Origin: Verrucomicrobiota bacterium | Lineage (GTDB): Bacteria; Verrucomicrobiota; Verrucomicrobiia; Opitutales; Intestinicryptomonadaceae | NCBI GenBank assembly: GCA_003343565.1 | Contig: QALA01000007.1 | Location: forward strand, 1-7,229 | Direction of reading: 5' to 3' | DNA: 7,229 nt | Shown: piece after piece, positions 5,767-7,229 of the stretch | How the letters are laid out: the number at the start of each line of letters is the position of its first letter | Numbering within the stretch: position 1 is the first letter of the stretch | The notes under the pieces: generated by a model | The model's database searches: none | What the model was told of the DNA's origin: nothing | The model's input: the letters and a program-made list of their open reading frames with translations, nothing else | Made by a program: the position numbers and the translations under genes

Positions 5767-6399
5767 CTAACGGCTCGGCGAACCCTTTGAACCCTTTTTA
5801 GACGCGTCCGCAATCGCGTGACCGCGCACGTACCAATCGTACGCGACCATGTTGATAGTGCCGCCTATCAGGGAAAATATCAGCCCCCCTATCAGAATCG
5901 AAGCCACGATGTACGAGTAAACGTAAGGGTCTCTCAATGATTTCGCAAAATTCCAAAATTCCTGAAGTCCGCCGCTTCTTATAGCCCCGAAAACCGACGA
6001 CGCCAAATTCGGGGATTCAAAGAACAATCCCACTGTAAAATCGCCCACAAAGTACTGGGAAAGCAGTATCGGCACTATCGTAATCGGGTTTGTCACCCAC
6101 TGAATGAGCATGGCGACAAGGCAGTTTCCGCGAAACAAAAAACACGCGACAAATGCGCAGGCCATCTGTATTCCGTATATCGGGATAAGCGCGATTATCC
6201 AGCCGATCCATATTCCGCGCACGACGTCCTTGCGGTGAAAGCTCCAGAGGTAGTCGCGCCTGCGCGCGGAGGCGGCAAAGTATTTCACCACGGGATAGCG
6301 CTCCAAATTCGAGCGGCGCGGCATGGGTCGCAGGATTTTCTTCAAAAACCGCATGCGTTCGCGGCGCTTCTGAATTTCGGCGTCTGTGTATTCTTGCAT
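5767..6399 (-). CDS. DUF2062 integral membrane protein
   Basis: This 210-residue protein (with the start used here) has a basic N-terminal region (about 8-58), a DUF2062 domain (about 58-125) and a third hydrophobic segment near 163-185. The domain shows the usual pattern: GIWIGWIIALIPIYGIQMA (62-80), FRGNCLVAML (89-98), then WVTNPITIVPILL (101-113), i.e. a membrane hairpin with the conserved RGN and NP motifs. The tail is Lys/Ser-rich. Biochemical role is unknown; DUF2062 proteins sit in the inner membrane. The frame stays open upstream to an ATG at 6711 (314 residues), but that part contains several inverted repeats, extends well beyond the family's usual length and overlaps the divergent control region, so the ATG at 6399 is preferred. 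No Shine-Dalgarno precedes it. It is the first gene of the minus-strand cluster with namZ and the exonuclease. Confidence 0.82.
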   Translation of the reverse strand: MQEYTDAEIQKRRERMRFLKKILRPMPRRSNLERYPVVKYFAASARRRDYLWSFHRKDVVRGIWIGWIIALIPIYGIQMACAFVACFLFRGNCLVAMLIQWVTNPITIVPILLSQYFVGDFTVGLFFESPNLASSVFGAIRSGGLQEFWNFAKSLRDPYVYSYIVASILIGGLIFSLIGGTINMVAYDWYVRGHAIADASKKGSKGSPSR

Positions 6400-6408
6400 A
6401 TATTTTCG

Positions 6409-6437
6409 TTTAAAATCAGAAAAATTCTTCGATTCAA
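6409..6437 (-). promoter_or_regulatory. Possible promoter of the DUF2062-namZ-exonuclease cluster
   Basis: On the minus strand TTGAAT (6437-6432) and TTTAAA (6414-6409) are separated by 17 nt, each 4/6 to the sigma-70 consensus. Transcription would begin only a few bases before the ATG at 6399, giving a nearly leaderless mRNA, which fits the absent Shine-Dalgarno. The -35 box overlaps the inverted repeat at 6424-6441. This is a weak, inferred call. Confidence 0.25.
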
Positions 6438-6441
6438 GAAT
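6424..6441. repeat. Inverted repeat ATTCTT-N6-AAGAAT
   Basis: A 6-bp perfect inverted repeat with a 6-nt spacer overlaps the suggested -35 box of the minus-strand cluster. A repressor site there would be well placed. Confidence 0.45.
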
Positions 6442-6467
6442 ATACTTTGCGCGCAGGAGAATTTGGC

Positions 6468-6493
6468 CCGGCCGGACGCCTGAAATCGGCCGG
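6468..6493. repeat. GC-rich inverted repeat CCGGCCG-N12-CGGCCGG
   Basis: Seven perfect base pairs (6468-6474 with 6487-6493) surround a 12-nt loop. It lies immediately next to the inverted repeat at 6496-6520. No T-run follows on either strand at the usual distance, so it is not a typical terminator. Confidence 0.5.
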
Positions 6494-6495
6494 TA

Positions 6496-6520
6496 AAAAT
6501 GTCGCACAAAGTGACATTTT
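6496..6520. repeat. Inverted repeat AAAATGTC-N9-GACATTTT
   Basis: Eight perfect base pairs (6496-6503 with 6513-6520) with a 9-nt spacer form an operator-like dyad whose half-site centres are 17 nt apart. It could equally be a hairpin. It sits about 100 bp upstream of the DUF2062 start and 200 bp upstream of the sigma-factor start. Confidence 0.55.
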
Positions 6521-6673
6521 GAAACATATTTTTCCAAAAACCTTCCGCGCCAAAAACCGGGCGGCGGGGATTTTTTGCGCATTATGATAAAACGCAACAA
6601 CTTGGGTGTCGGAAAATCCCTTTTCAAAAACGGGCACAACATCTGCTTAATAAACGGTGTTAAACTATACAAC

Positions 6674-6692
6674 CCGCGCGCCACATGCGCGG
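6674..6692 (+). promoter_or_regulatory. Hairpin in the sigma-factor leader, next to a -10-like box
   Basis: CCGCGC (6674-6679) pairs with GCGCGG (6687-6692) around a 7-nt loop, 27 nt before the ATG. TATACA at 6666-6671 could be a -10 box, but no acceptable -35 box lies at the right distance. A 6-nt tandem repeat (acatca, 6695-6706) follows in place of a Shine-Dalgarno. Confidence 0.3.
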
Positions 6693-6719
6693 AAACATCA
6701 ACATCAACCAAGTTGTACT

Positions 6720-7229
6720 ATGACGACTCAAAAACAAAACAGAACGCTGAACAAAAAGCAGCGCGAACTGTTCGTCAAGTATTACCCCACAGTCGGCAAG
6801 ATCGTCAATTCGATGCGCTCGAAGCTTCCTTCGCACGCCGATTTCGACGAATTGCACTCCGCGGGCGTTTCGGGCTTGGCTGACGCAGTGCTCAAACTCG
6901 ACCCGAAAAAGGAAAAGAGCTTCGACGGATACGTATGCATGCGCGTACGGGGGGCAATTATCGACGAACTTAGAAGCTTGGACTACATGTCGCGCTCCGC
7001 AAGGAACGACGCCAAGCGGCTCGAAAAGATCCGCGAGGATTTGGAGCGGCGCCTCGGCAGGCGGCCGGAGGAATCGGAGGTGCGCGCCGAACTCGGAGTG
7101 TCGCAAAAGCAGTTCGACAAAATAAAGAGGCGCACCGGAACGTACTCGTTCATTTCGCTTAACGACACCGCCGCCTCGGACGACTCCTCTGCCCCGAACA
7201 TCGAGGAGTCGATACCCGACGAGAACGCC
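6720..7229 (+). CDS. FliA/WhiG-family RNA polymerase sigma factor, 3' end missing
   Basis: The frame is open from the ATG to the window edge (170 codons), and the protein directs RNA polymerase to a subset of promoters. Region 2 spans roughly residues 15-90: DELHSAGVSGLADAVLKLDP (43-62) and FDGYVCMRVRGAIIDELRSL (68-87), the latter being the core-binding and -10 recognition segment of the FliA/WhiG/SigB-like group. Region 3 follows, with YMSRSARNDAKRLEKI (89-104), LERRLGRRPEESEVRAELGV (108-127) and FISLND (144-149). Region 4, which reads the -35 box, is beyond the edge. The ATG at 6720 is the only in-frame start candidate near the domain; no Shine-Dalgarno precedes it. It is transcribed away from the DUF2062-namZ cluster. 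With no flagellar gene in view, motility versus general stress or development control cannot be decided. Confidence 0.92.
   Translation, partial: MTTQKQNRTLNKKQRELFVKYYPTVGKIVNSMRSKLPSHADFDELHSAGVSGLADAVLKLDPKKEKSFDGYVCMRVRGAIIDELRSLDYMSRSARNDAKRLEKIREDLERRLGRRPEESEVRAELGVSQKQFDKIKRRTGTYSFISLNDTAASDDSSAPNIEESIPDENA

Larger units (their letters stand above)
6400..6719. other. Divergent control region between DUF2062 and sigma-factor genes
   Basis: About 320 bp lie between two divergent starts. It is AT-richer than the flanking genes and carries at least four inverted repeats (6424-6441, 6468-6493, 6496-6520, 6674-6692), consistent with operators or leader structures. If the DUF2062 protein truly starts at 6711, most of this would be coding; the palindrome density argues against that. 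Confidence 0.5.

Noticed and set aside
4870..5790. Long + strand open frame of 306 codons opposite namZ
   Set aside because: It is the complementary-strand shadow of a clearly recognisable DUF1343 gene with conserved motifs throughout.
6400..6711. N-terminal extension of the DUF2062 protein to 314 residues
   Set aside because: The extension covers three inverted repeats and most of the divergent control region, and goes well beyond the usual DUF2062 length. The ATG at 6399 gives a normal-sized protein, though the longer form cannot be fully excluded.

Overview
The window is one stretch of a bacterial chromosome with six protein genes, two of them cut by the window edges, and two sizeable intervals without a convincing gene. 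Coding DNA is GC-rich. The content is Gram-negative in character: a periplasmic muramidase homologue with a twin-arginine signal, a second protein with a Sec-like signal, and a FliA/WhiG-type sigma factor. Most start codons lack a good Shine-Dalgarno sequence. Taken together this would fit the Verrucomicrobiota or the wider PVC group, but that placement is a tentative inference and no marker in the window proves it.

Left part (1-1630, + strand): the last ~360 codons of the acetolactate synthase catalytic subunit (ilvB), then, 28 nt later, a single-domain cyclophilin. A stem-loop follows the cyclophilin stop. No regulatory subunit gene (ilvN) lies downstream of ilvB.

Middle (1631-2608): about 1 kb with no credible intact gene. 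It holds clustered short phased direct repeats, several hairpins, a G7 tract and what looks like a frameshifted coding remnant on the minus strand. Next, on the minus strand, is a lone Asp/Glu-racemase-superfamily gene (2609-3391) with an export signal and only one of the usual two catalytic cysteines. A second gene-poor spacer (3392-3894) is strongly A+C-rich on the + strand.

Right part: a compact minus-strand cluster reads DUF2062 membrane protein, then NamZ/DUF1343 exo-muramidase homologue, then DEDDh exonuclease (6399 down to 3895). Its spacers are 33 and 36 nt and it ends in a strong hairpin. Divergent from it, across a 320-bp control region rich in inverted repeats, starts a FliA/WhiG-family sigma factor (6720 to the window end), which runs off the edge. 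I see no flagellar genes, IS elements, CRISPR arrays, tRNAs or rRNAs. No clear multi-gene novel system is evident; the best leads are the repeat and hairpin cluster in the 1-kb gap, the exported racemase-like protein, and the palindromic divergent control region.
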